DNA from: an uncultured Bacilli bacterium
GTDB lineage: Bacteria > Bacillota_I > Bacilli_A > ML615J-28 > CAG-698
DNA: 11,780 nt
Direction: 5' to 3'
NCBI GenBank assembly: GCA_947624315.1
Contig: CANQJU010000016.1
Span: forward strand, 1 to 11,780
Under the pieces are notes generated by a model. It searched no databases. It was not told where the DNA came from and saw only the letters and a list, made by a program, of their open reading frames with translations. The translations under genes were made by a program, and so were the position numbers. Below, one piece after another: positions 6,591-11,780 of this stretch (its first letter is position 1; every line of letters starts with the position of its first letter).

Positions 6591-6800
6591 GTGAAAAAAG
6601 TTTTAATATTCTTAGCCTTAATTGCTATTTTAGTATTAGGGCTAATTAGCTTTGAAGGAATTGCTTTAGTTATTTTTTTGTTAGTCTTTGTTCCTCTTTG
6701 TTTAATTCTTTCTCCACTTATTTTTAGAATTGAAAAAGAAGAAGAATTAACTGAAGAAGCCAAAAGAGAAAAAGAAGGAAAATTTCATAAGTGGGAGTAA
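6591..6800 (+). CDS. Small two-helix membrane protein, unknown function
   Basis: This 69-residue protein starts with GTG at 6591. An in-frame TAA at 6585 rules out any start further upstream, and there is no later Met. Residues 4-20 and about 23-46 form two hydrophobic helices, followed by a basic turn and a strongly charged cytoplasmic tail (KEEEELTEEAKREKEGKFHKWE type composition). There is no close Shine-Dalgarno; the nearest GAGG is at 6571-6574, 16 bases away inside the previous gene. Translation would therefore depend on coupling to the YcxB-like gene, which ends 8 bases before. The next gene takes its ribosome site (GGGAG, 6793-6797) from the end of this one. I do not recognise a family. 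Its retention in a tight operon supports a real gene, and a - strand frame in the same place looks like its shadow. Confidence 0.68.
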   Translation: MKKVLIFLALIAILVLGLISFEGIALVIFLLVFVPLCLILSPLIFRIEKEEELTEEAKREKEGKFHKWE

Positions 6801-6803
6801 AGT

Positions 6804-7568
6804 ATGAGCAATATTCGTGTCTATAATTTAAAAAGTAAAAAGAATTTAACAAATCAACCTTTAAATAAAGAAATGGTTAAACAAATTATTGAAAACAATT
6901 CTTTAGAACTTTTAAGAATAAAAGTCCTAGAAACAAACTTTTCCATATCTGATGATCCAAGAGAAACGATTGAAACTTTAGGATTTGATGAGGATTATCG
7001 TTTGGTTGTCATCGAGTATCATTGTGACCGTTTTGGTAGTATTTTTAATAAAGGATTAATTTATTTAGATTATTTGACTAAGAATATAGGCAAGGTTAAA
7101 TCGATTCTATACGAAAAATATAGCCGTGATATTTTAGACAATTTGGTGTTTAAACCACGTTTAATTGTCATCGGCAATGACTTTAATAAATATGATGAAT
7201 ATGCCATTAAGCAATTGCCATATGATATAGAATTGATTAAATTTCAAATGACGAATAATGATTATTTCATTTTAGAAAAATGTTATCATCATTTTGTCCC
7301 TGGAAAAGTTAATTTTTCACTTAACAATCTTTCCAAATTTGAAGTTATTAATGAATTCGTTTTATCATTGGGAGATGAAGTAGGCATTTCTTATTTGAAT
7401 GGATTTGTAAGTTATCGTAAAATATGTAATTTTATGTATATATTAGAACAGGAATCTTTAACCATCGTTTTAAAACAAAAAACAGGATATAAGAAGTATC
7501 TTGTACAAACACAAGAAGATGTTGAAAAGATATTAAATTTGATTGAAAAAGTATATGATGAAAACTGA
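6804..7568 (+). CDS. DUF5655 / NucS-like domain protein with altered nuclease residues
   Basis: This 254-residue cytosolic protein resembles the DUF5655 family of 'predicted transport' or NucS-like proteins, which carry a PD-(D/E)xK nuclease-type fold. The diagnostic stretch is TIETLGFDEDYRLVVIEYH (55-73), NKGLIYLDYL (82-91) and KPRLIVIGNDFNKYDEYAIK (117-136). The C-terminal part (INEFVLSLGDEV, 182-193) matches the small domain that usually ends the family, in shortened form. In the family I recall RIDTLG, IEYK and QGLFYLDWL; here these are TIETLG (E57), IEYH (H73) and KGLIYLDYL. The catalytic Asp is replaced by Glu and the Lys by His, so nuclease activity is doubtful. The start at 6804 follows GGGAG (6793-6797). 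The gene overlaps the next one by 11 bases. The cellular role is unknown, with DNA or RNA binding a possible remnant function. Confidence 0.72.
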   Translation: MSNIRVYNLKSKKNLTNQPLNKEMVKQIIENNSLELLRIKVLETNFSISDDPRETIETLGFDEDYRLVVIEYHCDRFGSIFNKGLIYLDYLTKNIGKVKSILYEKYSRDILDNLVFKPRLIVIGNDFNKYDEYAIKQLPYDIELIKFQMTNNDYFILEKCYHHFVPGKVNFSLNNLSKFEVINEFVLSLGDEVGISYLNGFVSYRKICNFMYILEQESLTIVLKQKTGYKKYLVQTQEDVEKILNLIEKVYDEN

Positions 7569-8247
7569 TAAAATTAAAATTCTTTATGAGGATAATCATT
7601 TGTTGGTGGTTTTAAAACCGGAAAATGTTTTAAGTCAAGAAGACAAAAGCCATGATGATGATATGTTAAGTATTTTAAAAAGATATCTTAAAGAGACTTA
7701 TCATAAAGAAGGAAATGTTTATTTAGGATTAGTACATCGCTTAGATAGACGCGTTGGTGGAGTTATGGTGTTTGCGAAAACTTCTAAATGTGCTAGTCGC
7801 CTAAGCGAAGATATTCGAAATCACCATTTTCATAAGTCATATTTAGCTTTAGTTAGTGGACGTCTTGAGGGTAAAAAAAGATTAGTCAACAAACTAAAAA
7901 AAGATGATTTATTATCATATGAAGATGAAAATGGGAAAACGTCAGAATTAGAATATGAAGTTATAAATACAATTGATTTAGATGGTGAATGTTTTAGTTT
8001 TGTTAAAATAAATTTGTTAACTGGAAGATATAATCAAATTAGATCGCAGTTTTCTTTAATTCATCATCCCTTAATTAATGATTTTAAATATGGTTATCGA
8101 GGAAAGAATTATAATGATTCTTTGGGTTTGTTTTGTTATCAAATAATTATAAATCATCCAATTACTAAAGAAAAAATGATTTTTAGAAGTCTTCCTGAAG
8201 GGAATTTTTGGGAACTTTTGAAAGGAGAAAATCTTGAAGAAATTTAG
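7558..8247 (+). CDS. RluA/RluD-family rRNA pseudouridine synthase
   Basis: This enzyme isomerises specific uridines in RNA, usually 23S rRNA, to pseudouridine. The 229-residue protein is a bare RluA-type catalytic domain without an S4 RNA-binding domain. It opens with IKILYEDNHLLVVLKPENVLSQ (6-27), the standard family start. The catalytic motif HRLDRRVGGVMVFAKTSK begins at H60, with D63 as the nucleophile. The family end-motif GRYNQIRSQF followed by HHPLINDFKYG is also present. The Arg after HRLDR replaces the more common Pro or Asp, which is minor. The start is uncertain: ATG at 7558 or 7555, both inside the upstream gene and without a good ribosome site, so translational coupling is likely. 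A TTG at 7543 is less likely. The target uridine cannot be named from sequence. Confidence 0.9.
   Translation: MKTDKIKILYEDNHLLVVLKPENVLSQEDKSHDDDMLSILKRYLKETYHKEGNVYLGLVHRLDRRVGGVMVFAKTSKCASRLSEDIRNHHFHKSYLALVSGRLEGKKRLVNKLKKDDLLSYEDENGKTSELEYEVINTIDLDGECFSFVKINLLTGRYNQIRSQFSLIHHPLINDFKYGYRGKNYNDSLGLFCYQIIINHPITKEKMIFRSLPEGNFWELLKGENLEEI
8221..8227 (+). promoter_or_regulatory. Ribosome-binding site supporting a TTG start
   Basis: AAAGGAG is followed after 6 bases by TTG at 8234. No in-frame ATG occurs before the predicted signal helix ends, so TTG is the start of the DUF2207 gene. The site lies in the 3' end of the pseudouridine synthase gene. Confidence 0.85.
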
Positions 8248-10189
8248 ATTACCAATATTAATTGTGATTGTGTTTGTTTGTATTTTTGTGATTGCTTTAG
8301 TATTTAATTCTAAAACGACAATTAAAATAGAGGCTTATGGGGCAGATATTTATATTGATGAATATGGAGCTATAGATGTTTCTGAAAGTTGGGTTATTAA
8401 ATATCCTTCAGGATATAATGTACGTTTTCGCGATATAAATTATCAAAAAGACCATTTGCATAATCCTTTAACTCAAGGATTAGATACACATAATGATAAA
8501 GCTAGCTTTGATAATGCTTCCGCTAGCGTTGAGGTTATTGATTTAGATACTGGTCAAGTTATTACAAATGGCATTCGTGAAGGTTATTCTTTTAATGGCG
8601 ATCGCGATGAAAGAGGTCAAAGAATAACTTGCGAACCATATAGTGATGAATGTGAATCCATATTTGTTGATTTAACAAGCTATGGAGGAATGGGTGGAAG
8701 AAAACAATTTACTTATACTTATCGTATAAATGGAGCTGTTACTCAATATGATGATATATCTGAGCTAAATTGGATTTTATTCGATATGATGGAAGCAAAG
8801 ATTAAAAAAGCTTATGTTCATATTCACTTGCCAAGTAATAGTTATAGCAAAGATGATATATTAGTTTGGGGTCACAGCAGTAGTAGTGGTAATATTTCTA
8901 TTACTAGCAATCAAGACATTGATATTTCCGCGAAAAACATTTCTAAGGATGACAAATTAGAAATTAGAGTAGTTGTACCTAATGATTTGTTTTCAAACAT
9001 TTCTCCTAATAATGTTGTTAAAGGAGAATTAAAAGAGAAAATCATTAGTTATGAAGGTGAGCTTTCTCGTATTACTAATTTGCAAGTTGCTTTTGTTTGG
9101 ATTATTAATATATTGACAATTATTGTTATAGCTCTAACAGTTTTCATGATTATTAGAGTATATAAAAAGTATGATAAGGAATATGATCCAATCTTTAAAG
9201 GAGAAACTTTATCAGAGCCACCTAGTGATATATCACCGGCTGAAATGAGTTATTTGTATTATTTTGGTTCTCCTCAAAATGAAGATATTACTGCGACTTT
9301 ATTAGATTTAGTTCATCGAAAGGTTTTGCTTTTAAAGGATAAAGGATATGAAATCACATCCAAAAATCCTGATTTTGATATTGAACTAAATACTGATGCC
9401 GATTTAAATAAACTTGAAGACCATGAAAGAATCTTAATTGATATGCTTATTAATACAATAGGCAATGGTAAAAGCGTAAATACTCAAGAAATTAAGAATT
9501 ATGGTAATAGTTATTCTAAAGCTCAAAAGTTAATGAATAAATGTAATGAGTTTGTTAATTGTATTAAAAGAGAATATAAAAATAAAAAATATTTTGAAAA
9601 TGCTAGAGAAAAGGCTATGAGCAAAAATGGTGCCTTTGCTTTATTACATATTGTATCTATTGTTTTATGTTTTATTTTATCTTTATTATTTAATATTAGT
9701 ACAATAGTTAATATTATAATTATTTTTGCTCTTCTTGTTTCATATATTACTTATTTAACTCTTATTAAAAGAAGAACAAGAGCTGGTAATGAAGAATATG
9801 TAAAATGGAAAGCCTTTAAGAAATTTTTGGAAAGCTTTGGTAGTTTTAAAGATTATCCAATGCCTAGTATTGTTATTTGGGAAAAATATTTGGTTTATGC
9901 AACTTCTTTAAAGGTTGCTGATAAAGTAATGGAACAATTAGAAATTGCCTTACCAGAAACTGATGAATTAAATGCTAGTAGTGATGCCACATTTATGCGT
10001 TGGTATTATTTCGGACCAACATATCGTTTCAATACTTTTGTAGTTATTACTAATTCCTTCAATCAAGCGCGAAGCAACTCTATGAGTACTATTTCTGCTC
10101 ATAATATGAGTAGTAGTGGCGGACATGGAGGAGGATTTAGTGGTGGTTCATCATTTGGTGGTGGCGGTGGCGGCGGAAGAAGCCGATAA
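8234..10189 (+). CDS. DUF2207 domain membrane protein with glycine-rich C-terminal tail
   Basis: This 651-residue envelope protein of the DUF2207 family has unknown function. The order is an N-terminal helix or uncleaved signal (about 6-24), then a long extracytoplasmic beta-rich domain (about 28-270) beginning AYGADIYIDEYGAIDVSESW. A membrane helix follows (about 284-308). A cytosolic segment contains SPAEMSYLYYFGSPQNEDITATLLDL-type sequence (334-359), the family's conserved core. A second pair of helices lies at about 468-487 and 489-511, before a final cytosolic domain. The end is a Gly/Ser-rich low-complexity tail (629-651) as in many family members. Two Cys (133 and 140) in the extracellular part could form a disulfide. 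The start is TTG with AAAGGAG at 8221-8227, overlapping the previous gene by 14 bases. lemA follows 21 bases downstream, the usual partner. No catalytic motif is visible. Confidence 0.9.
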   Translation: MKKFRLPILIVIVFVCIFVIALVFNSKTTIKIEAYGADIYIDEYGAIDVSESWVIKYPSGYNVRFRDINYQKDHLHNPLTQGLDTHNDKASFDNASASVEVIDLDTGQVITNGIREGYSFNGDRDERGQRITCEPYSDECESIFVDLTSYGGMGGRKQFTYTYRINGAVTQYDDISELNWILFDMMEAKIKKAYVHIHLPSNSYSKDDILVWGHSSSSGNISITSNQDIDISAKNISKDDKLEIRVVVPNDLFSNISPNNVVKGELKEKIISYEGELSRITNLQVAFVWIINILTIIVIALTVFMIIRVYKKYDKEYDPIFKGETLSEPPSDISPAEMSYLYYFGSPQNEDITATLLDLVHRKVLLLKDKGYEITSKNPDFDIELNTDADLNKLEDHERILIDMLINTIGNGKSVNTQEIKNYGNSYSKAQKLMNKCNEFVNCIKREYKNKKYFENAREKAMSKNGAFALLHIVSIVLCFILSLLFNISTIVNIIIIFALLVSYITYLTLIKRRTRAGNEEYVKWKAFKKFLESFGSFKDYPMPSIVIWEKYLVYATSLKVADKVMEQLEIALPETDELNASSDATFMRWYYFGPTYRFNTFVVITNSFNQARSNSMSTISAHNMSSSGGHGGGFSGGSSFGGGGGGGRSR

Positions 10190-10210
10190 AAAAAGAAAGG
10201 AGAAAAAAAG

Positions 10211-10798
10211 ATGTTTTTATTAAATGTTACTGGAATTGTAATTATCGTTGTGGTAATTTTAGTATTAGTACTTATTATTGGTTCATGCATTTGTACATAC
10301 AATAAACTTGTTAAACTTCGCAATAAAGTTAAAACAGCATGGAGTCAAATTGATGTACAATTAAAGAGACGTTTTGATTTAATCCCTAATTTAGTTGAAA
10401 CTGTTAAAGGATATGCTAGTCATGAAGAATCTATTATTGGAGAATTTGCGAAAGCACGTGGATTATATGCTCAAGCAAGTCAAAGTGGAAATGTTCAAGA
10501 AATGGCAGAAGCTAATAAAGGCTTAAGCGGAGCTTTGAGTCGTTTATTAATGGTTCAAGAAAGATATCCAGAACTTAAAGCCAATACTAATTTCCAAGAA
10601 TTAATGAAATCATTGCAAGAAACAGAAGATAAGATTTCTTATACTCGTCAATTCTATAATGAATCTGTTTCAACATACAATAATAAAGTAGAAATGTTCC
10701 CAAGTAATATTGTGGCAGCAATATTTAAATTCAAACAAGCTGATTTCTTTAATGTTACTGATGAAGCTCAAAGGGAAGCTCCACAAGTTAAGTTTTAA
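10211..10798 (+). CDS. lemA: LemA family membrane protein
   Basis: LemA proteins have a short extracytoplasmic N-terminus, one membrane helix and a four-helix cytosolic bundle. Their function is unresolved. This protein has 195 residues, typical for the family, with a membrane helix at about 7-28. The family hallmark follows: YNKLVKLRNKVKTAWSQIDV (30-49), then QLKRRFDLIPNLVETVKGYA (50-69) and HE at 71-72. A long helical part contains LMVQERYPELKAN (113-125) and YTRQFYNESVSTYNNKVEMF (144-163) near the end. AAAGGAG at 10196-10202 precedes the ATG by 8 bases. It is the last gene of the operon, directly after the DUF2207 gene. The two families recur together in many bacteria, so a shared envelope function is likely. 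A strong terminator begins at the stop codon. Confidence 0.96.
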   Translation: MFLLNVTGIVIIVVVILVLVLIIGSCICTYNKLVKLRNKVKTAWSQIDVQLKRRFDLIPNLVETVKGYASHEESIIGEFAKARGLYAQASQSGNVQEMAEANKGLSGALSRLLMVQERYPELKANTNFQELMKSLQETEDKISYTRQFYNESVSTYNNKVEMFPSNIVAAIFKFKQADFFNVTDEAQREAPQVKF

Positions 10799-10824
10799 AA
10801 AAGGATGATATTCATCCTTTTTTT
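10797..10824 (+). terminator. Intrinsic terminator of the lemA operon
   Basis: GGATGA (10803-10808) and TCATCC (10812-10817) form a perfect stem with a 3-base loop. The stem is extended by six A opposite a run of seven T (10818-10824). It starts at the lemA stop and ends just before the next promoter, separating the two transcription units. Confidence 0.92.
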
Positions 10825-10825
10825 C

Positions 10826-10854
10826 TAGACAAAGCTATAAAAATATTGTATAAT
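10826..10854 (+). promoter_or_regulatory. Sigma-A promoter of the DUF2500 gene
   Basis: TAGACA (10826-10831) and a perfect TATAAT (10849-10854) are separated by exactly 17 bases. The predicted start of transcription is near 10858-10861, only about 11-14 bases before the ATG at 10872. The -35 starts 2 bases after the T-run of the lemA terminator. Confidence 0.87.
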
Positions 10855-10860
10855 TTTAAT

Positions 10861-10867
10861 GGGTGAT
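10861..10867 (+). promoter_or_regulatory. Ribosome-binding site at the extreme 5' end of the DUF2500 mRNA
   Basis: GGGTGAT matches the GGTGAT part of the anti-Shine-Dalgarno complement. Measured from its GG, the ATG at 10872 is 8 bases away, which favours that codon over the GTG at 10863 and the ATG at 10866, which lie inside the site. Confidence 0.7.
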
Positions 10868-10871
10868 GATT

Positions 10872-11198
10872 ATGGAATTATTTGAAATTAATTTTTTGAT
10901 AATGTCAATATTTGGTATTGCTATCTTTGTAACAATGTTTGTTTTGATTTTCTCACAAATTAAAAAACAAAAAAATCAACCCAAACTTATGGTTTATGCT
11001 ACTGTTATTGGCAAAAGAGAAGATCACCGTCGAATTGATCATAACCGCCACACTTACTATTATGTAACTTTTAAAGTTGAGGGTGGAGATAGAATAGAAT
11101 TAGTAGTTAATGGAAGTGAATATGGATTATTGTTTGAGGGAGATTCAGGAAAATTAACTTTTCAAGGTAATGTTTTTATAGATTTTCAAACAGAATAA
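10872..11198 (+). CDS. DUF2500 family small membrane protein
   Basis: This 108-residue protein has one N-terminal membrane helix (about 8-29), a basic linker KKQKNQ and a compact beta-rich domain. The domain reads ATVIGKRED (43-51), YYYVTFKVEGGDRIELVV (62-79), then GSEYGLLFEGDSGKLTFQG (81-99). This conserved run of ATV-x-x-KR, YYVTF, GDR-x-EL, EYG and GD-x-G-x-L-x-FQG identifies the DUF2500 family, whose function is unknown. The linker charge suggests a cytosolic C-terminal domain (positive-inside inference). The start is chosen from the ribosome site. GTG at 10863 would add three residues and ATG at 10866 two. It is a single-gene unit with its own promoter and a terminator immediately after the stop, and is not part of the lemA operon. 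Confidence 0.85.
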   Translation: MELFEINFLIMSIFGIAIFVTMFVLIFSQIKKQKNQPKLMVYATVIGKREDHRRIDHNRHTYYYVTFKVEGGDRIELVVNGSEYGLLFEGDSGKLTFQGNVFIDFQTE

Positions 11199-11226
11199 AA
11201 AAATGCCACATTTACGTGGCATTTTT
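11199..11226. terminator. Bidirectional terminator between convergent DUF2500 gene and rpmE
   Basis: AAAATGCCAC (11200-11209) pairs perfectly with GTGGCATTTT (11216-11225) around a 6-base loop. It has U-tracts in both directions. It begins just after the DUF2500 stop and lies 38 bases beyond the rpmE stop on the - strand. Confidence 0.9.
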
Positions 11227-11257
11227 AAATATCTAAAAAGATAAATCATAATAATTT

Positions 11258-11283
11258 AAAATGTTATTTTTGTTTAACATTTT
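11258..11283. repeat. Inverted repeat overlapping the rpmE stop codon
   Basis: AAAATGTTA (11258-11266) and TAACATTTT (11275-11283) are perfect 9-base complements with an 8-base loop. The left arm contains the rpmE stop codon. On the - strand the stem is followed by a modest TTTTAAATT stretch, so it could be a weak first terminator or a 3'-end stabiliser of rpmE mRNA. Confidence 0.55.
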
Positions 11284-11476
11284 GATATTTTTTGTTGAAT
11301 TGTTCAACACGACCAGCAGCTTGAACAAATTGTTGCTTGCCAGTATAAAATGGATGACATTTAGAACATGTATCTACACGCATTTCTTTTAAAGTAGAAC
11401 CTGTTTCAAATGTGTTTCCACAAGTTGTACATACAACAGTAACTTTGTTGTATTGTGGATGGATTCCTTTTTTCAT
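11264..11476 (-). CDS. rpmE: 50S ribosomal protein L31, zinc-binding (C+) type
   Basis: L31 bridges the large and small ribosomal subunits. This 70-residue protein begins MKKGIHPQYNKVTVVCTTCG, the standard L31 opening. It carries four cysteines for one zinc: C16 and C19 (CTTC), C37 and C40 (CSKC, in CSKCHPFYTGKQ). It ends with GRVEQFNKKY and a short basic tail. The first Cys pair is spaced C-x2-C. The four Cys mark the zinc-bearing form rather than the zinc-free paralogue used under zinc starvation. The start is the ATG at 11476, with AAGGAG (11484-11489) 7 bases upstream. A longer reading to 11563 would swallow the promoter and has no L31 sequence. It is a single-gene unit with a consensus promoter and a structured leader. 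Confidence 0.97.
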   Translation of the reverse strand: MKKGIHPQYNKVTVVCTTCGNTFETGSTLKEMRVDTCSKCHPFYTGKQQFVQAAGRVEQFNKKYQNVKQK

Positions 11477-11483
11477 ATTATTA

Positions 11484-11489
11484 CTCCTT
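11484..11489 (-). promoter_or_regulatory. Ribosome-binding site of rpmE
   Basis: The - strand reads AAGGAG, 7 bases before the ATG at 11476. It settles the start of L31 against the longer in-frame reading. It lies only 3 bases downstream of the base of the leader hairpin. Confidence 0.85.
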
Positions 11490-11492
11490 CCG

Positions 11493-11519
11493 CCATAGTT
11501 TTGTATTAGATAACTATAG
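11493..11519 (-). promoter_or_regulatory. Leader hairpin upstream of rpmE, possible autoregulatory element
   Basis: In the roughly 50-base untranslated leader, CTATAGTT and AACTATGG (- strand sense) form an 8-bp stem with one G-U pair and an 11-base loop. The stem ends 3 bases before the ribosome site, a good place for ribosomal-protein feedback control. L31 leader motifs are known in several bacterial groups. Whether this one belongs to any of them was not tested. Confidence 0.5.
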
Positions 11520-11534
11520 TAAGTTTCCTTGTAT

Positions 11535-11563
11535 ATTATACTAAAAATATAGGCAATTGTCAA
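11535..11563 (-). promoter_or_regulatory. Consensus sigma-A promoter of rpmE
   Basis: On the - strand, a perfect TTGACA (11563-11558) and a perfect TATAAT (11540-11535) are separated by exactly 17 bases. The predicted transcript start is near 11528, giving a leader of about 50 bases. It is the strongest promoter in the window, as expected for a ribosomal protein. Confidence 0.93.
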
Positions 11564-11780
11564 GAAATTATTGATTTAAGTTTCTTTAGAGTTTGATAAA
11601 TAGATATTAGCTTTATTATTAACATAAAAAGTTAAAAAAATTAGTTGTTTTAACTATTATAATTATTAAAAATATAAATCAAAAGAAGAGCATGAAAAGT
11701 GCTTCAGACTGTTGACAAATTAAAATGTTAACAGTCTTTTTTTATACCTTTTAATAGTCATTGACATGGTTAATATAATA
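11564..11780 (+). other. Gene-free right end with successive hairpins; possible small RNA or attenuator
   Basis: No coding frame of note lies between the rpmE promoter and the window edge. On the + strand there are three hairpins in a row: AGTTAAAA/TTTTAACT (11630-11637 with 11648-11655); an imperfect GAAGAGCA/TGCTTC stem with a 2-base bulge (11685-11692 with 11700-11705); and a strong terminator (11707-11743). A TATAAT at 11656-11661 lacks a good -35. The order looks like a short non-coding RNA or the end of a leader, but no known RNA family was recognised. TTGACA at 11761-11766 could be the -35 of a gene beyond the edge. Confidence 0.45.
11707..11743 (+). terminator. Intrinsic terminator with no visible upstream gene
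   Basis: An 11-bp stem (11707-11717 with 11726-11736, one G-U pair) has an 8-base loop and is followed by seven T (11737-11743). The orientation is + strand, since the other side lacks a U-tract directly after the stem. No + strand gene ends between the DUF2500 terminator and this site. Confidence 0.8.

Noticed and set aside
6563..6763. A 66-residue - strand frame opposite the small membrane protein gene
   Set aside because: It conflicts with the operon direction and has no ribosome site. The + strand frame has a sensible membrane topology and operon spacing.
10099..10323. A - strand frame with a polyproline run
   Set aside because: The prolines are the complement of the Gly tail of the DUF2207 protein, so it is a shadow.
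11477..11563. A 29-residue N-terminal extension of L31
   Set aside because: It would translate the -10 and -35 region and is unlike any L31. The ribosome site supports the ATG at 11476.
11761..11780. TTGACA followed by TATAAT near the edge as a promoter
   Set aside because: The TATAAT at 11774-11779 is only 7 bases from the TTGACA. A properly spaced -10 would lie beyond the window, so no promoter is called.
1..11780. Defence system, prophage, insertion sequence or CRISPR array
   Set aside because: I saw no transposase, integrase, phage structural, Cas or toxin-antitoxin motif and no regularly spaced repeats. The DUF5655 protein alone does not justify a defence claim.

Overview
The window is very AT-rich and has the compact, short-spacer gene layout of a low-GC Gram-positive bacterium of the Firmicutes/Bacillota. 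Strong AGGAGG-type ribosome sites precede most genes. TGG encodes Trp, TGA is used as a stop (positions 548-550 and 7566-7568), and no recognised gene needs an in-frame TGA to be read through, so the standard bacterial code applies and this is not a UGA=Trp Mollicute. The cell makes peptidoglycan, since it carries murA. An uncultured gut Bacilli or Erysipelotrichia-like lineage is a reasonable guess, but that placement is inference from composition and gene style only. Nearly all genes are housekeeping or envelope genes. No transposase, phage, CRISPR, tRNA or rRNA signal was seen.

Layout. (1) Positions 1-1769, + strand: the 3' part of a zinc/manganese ABC-transporter binding protein gene overlaps glyA (serine hydroxymethyltransferase) by 20 bases. 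(2) 1788-3041, - strand: murA, convergent with glyA and sharing a bidirectional terminator whose stem contains the murA stop codon. (3) 3227-4860, + strand: a shortened, active-site-degenerate relative of aspartate ammonia-lyase, coupled by a TAATG junction to a complete family I inorganic pyrophosphatase (ppa). (4) 4889-5689, - strand: a DppA-type D-aminopeptidase (M55) with all metal ligands. (5) 5812-10798, + strand: a probable six-gene operon. It encodes a YcxB-like membrane protein with acidic tails, a 69-residue membrane protein, a DUF5655/NucS-like protein with altered nuclease residues, an RluA-family pseudouridine synthase, a DUF2207 membrane protein with a Gly-rich tail, and LemA. 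It ends at a strong terminator. (6) 10872-11198, + strand: a small DUF2500 membrane protein with its own consensus promoter. (7) 11264-11476, - strand: rpmE (zinc-type ribosomal protein L31) with a perfect consensus promoter and a small leader hairpin. (8) 11564-11780: no gene, but three successive hairpins on the + strand, the last a classic intrinsic terminator, followed by a TTGACA at the edge.

How the genes fit together: glyA supplies one-carbon units, murA opens peptidoglycan synthesis, ppa removes pyrophosphate from biosynthesis, and the M55 peptidase may recycle D-amino-acid peptides. The long operon joins envelope proteins (YcxB-like, DUF2207, LemA) to an rRNA-modification enzyme. The DUF2207-LemA pair is a recurring neighbourhood of unknown function.

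The most unusual items are the aspartase-like protein that has lost most catalytic residues and its C-terminal domain yet is intact and coupled to ppa; the DUF5655 protein with a replaced catalytic lysine; and the structured, terminator-bearing gene-free segment at the right edge. I did not find convincing evidence of an undescribed defence or mobile system.
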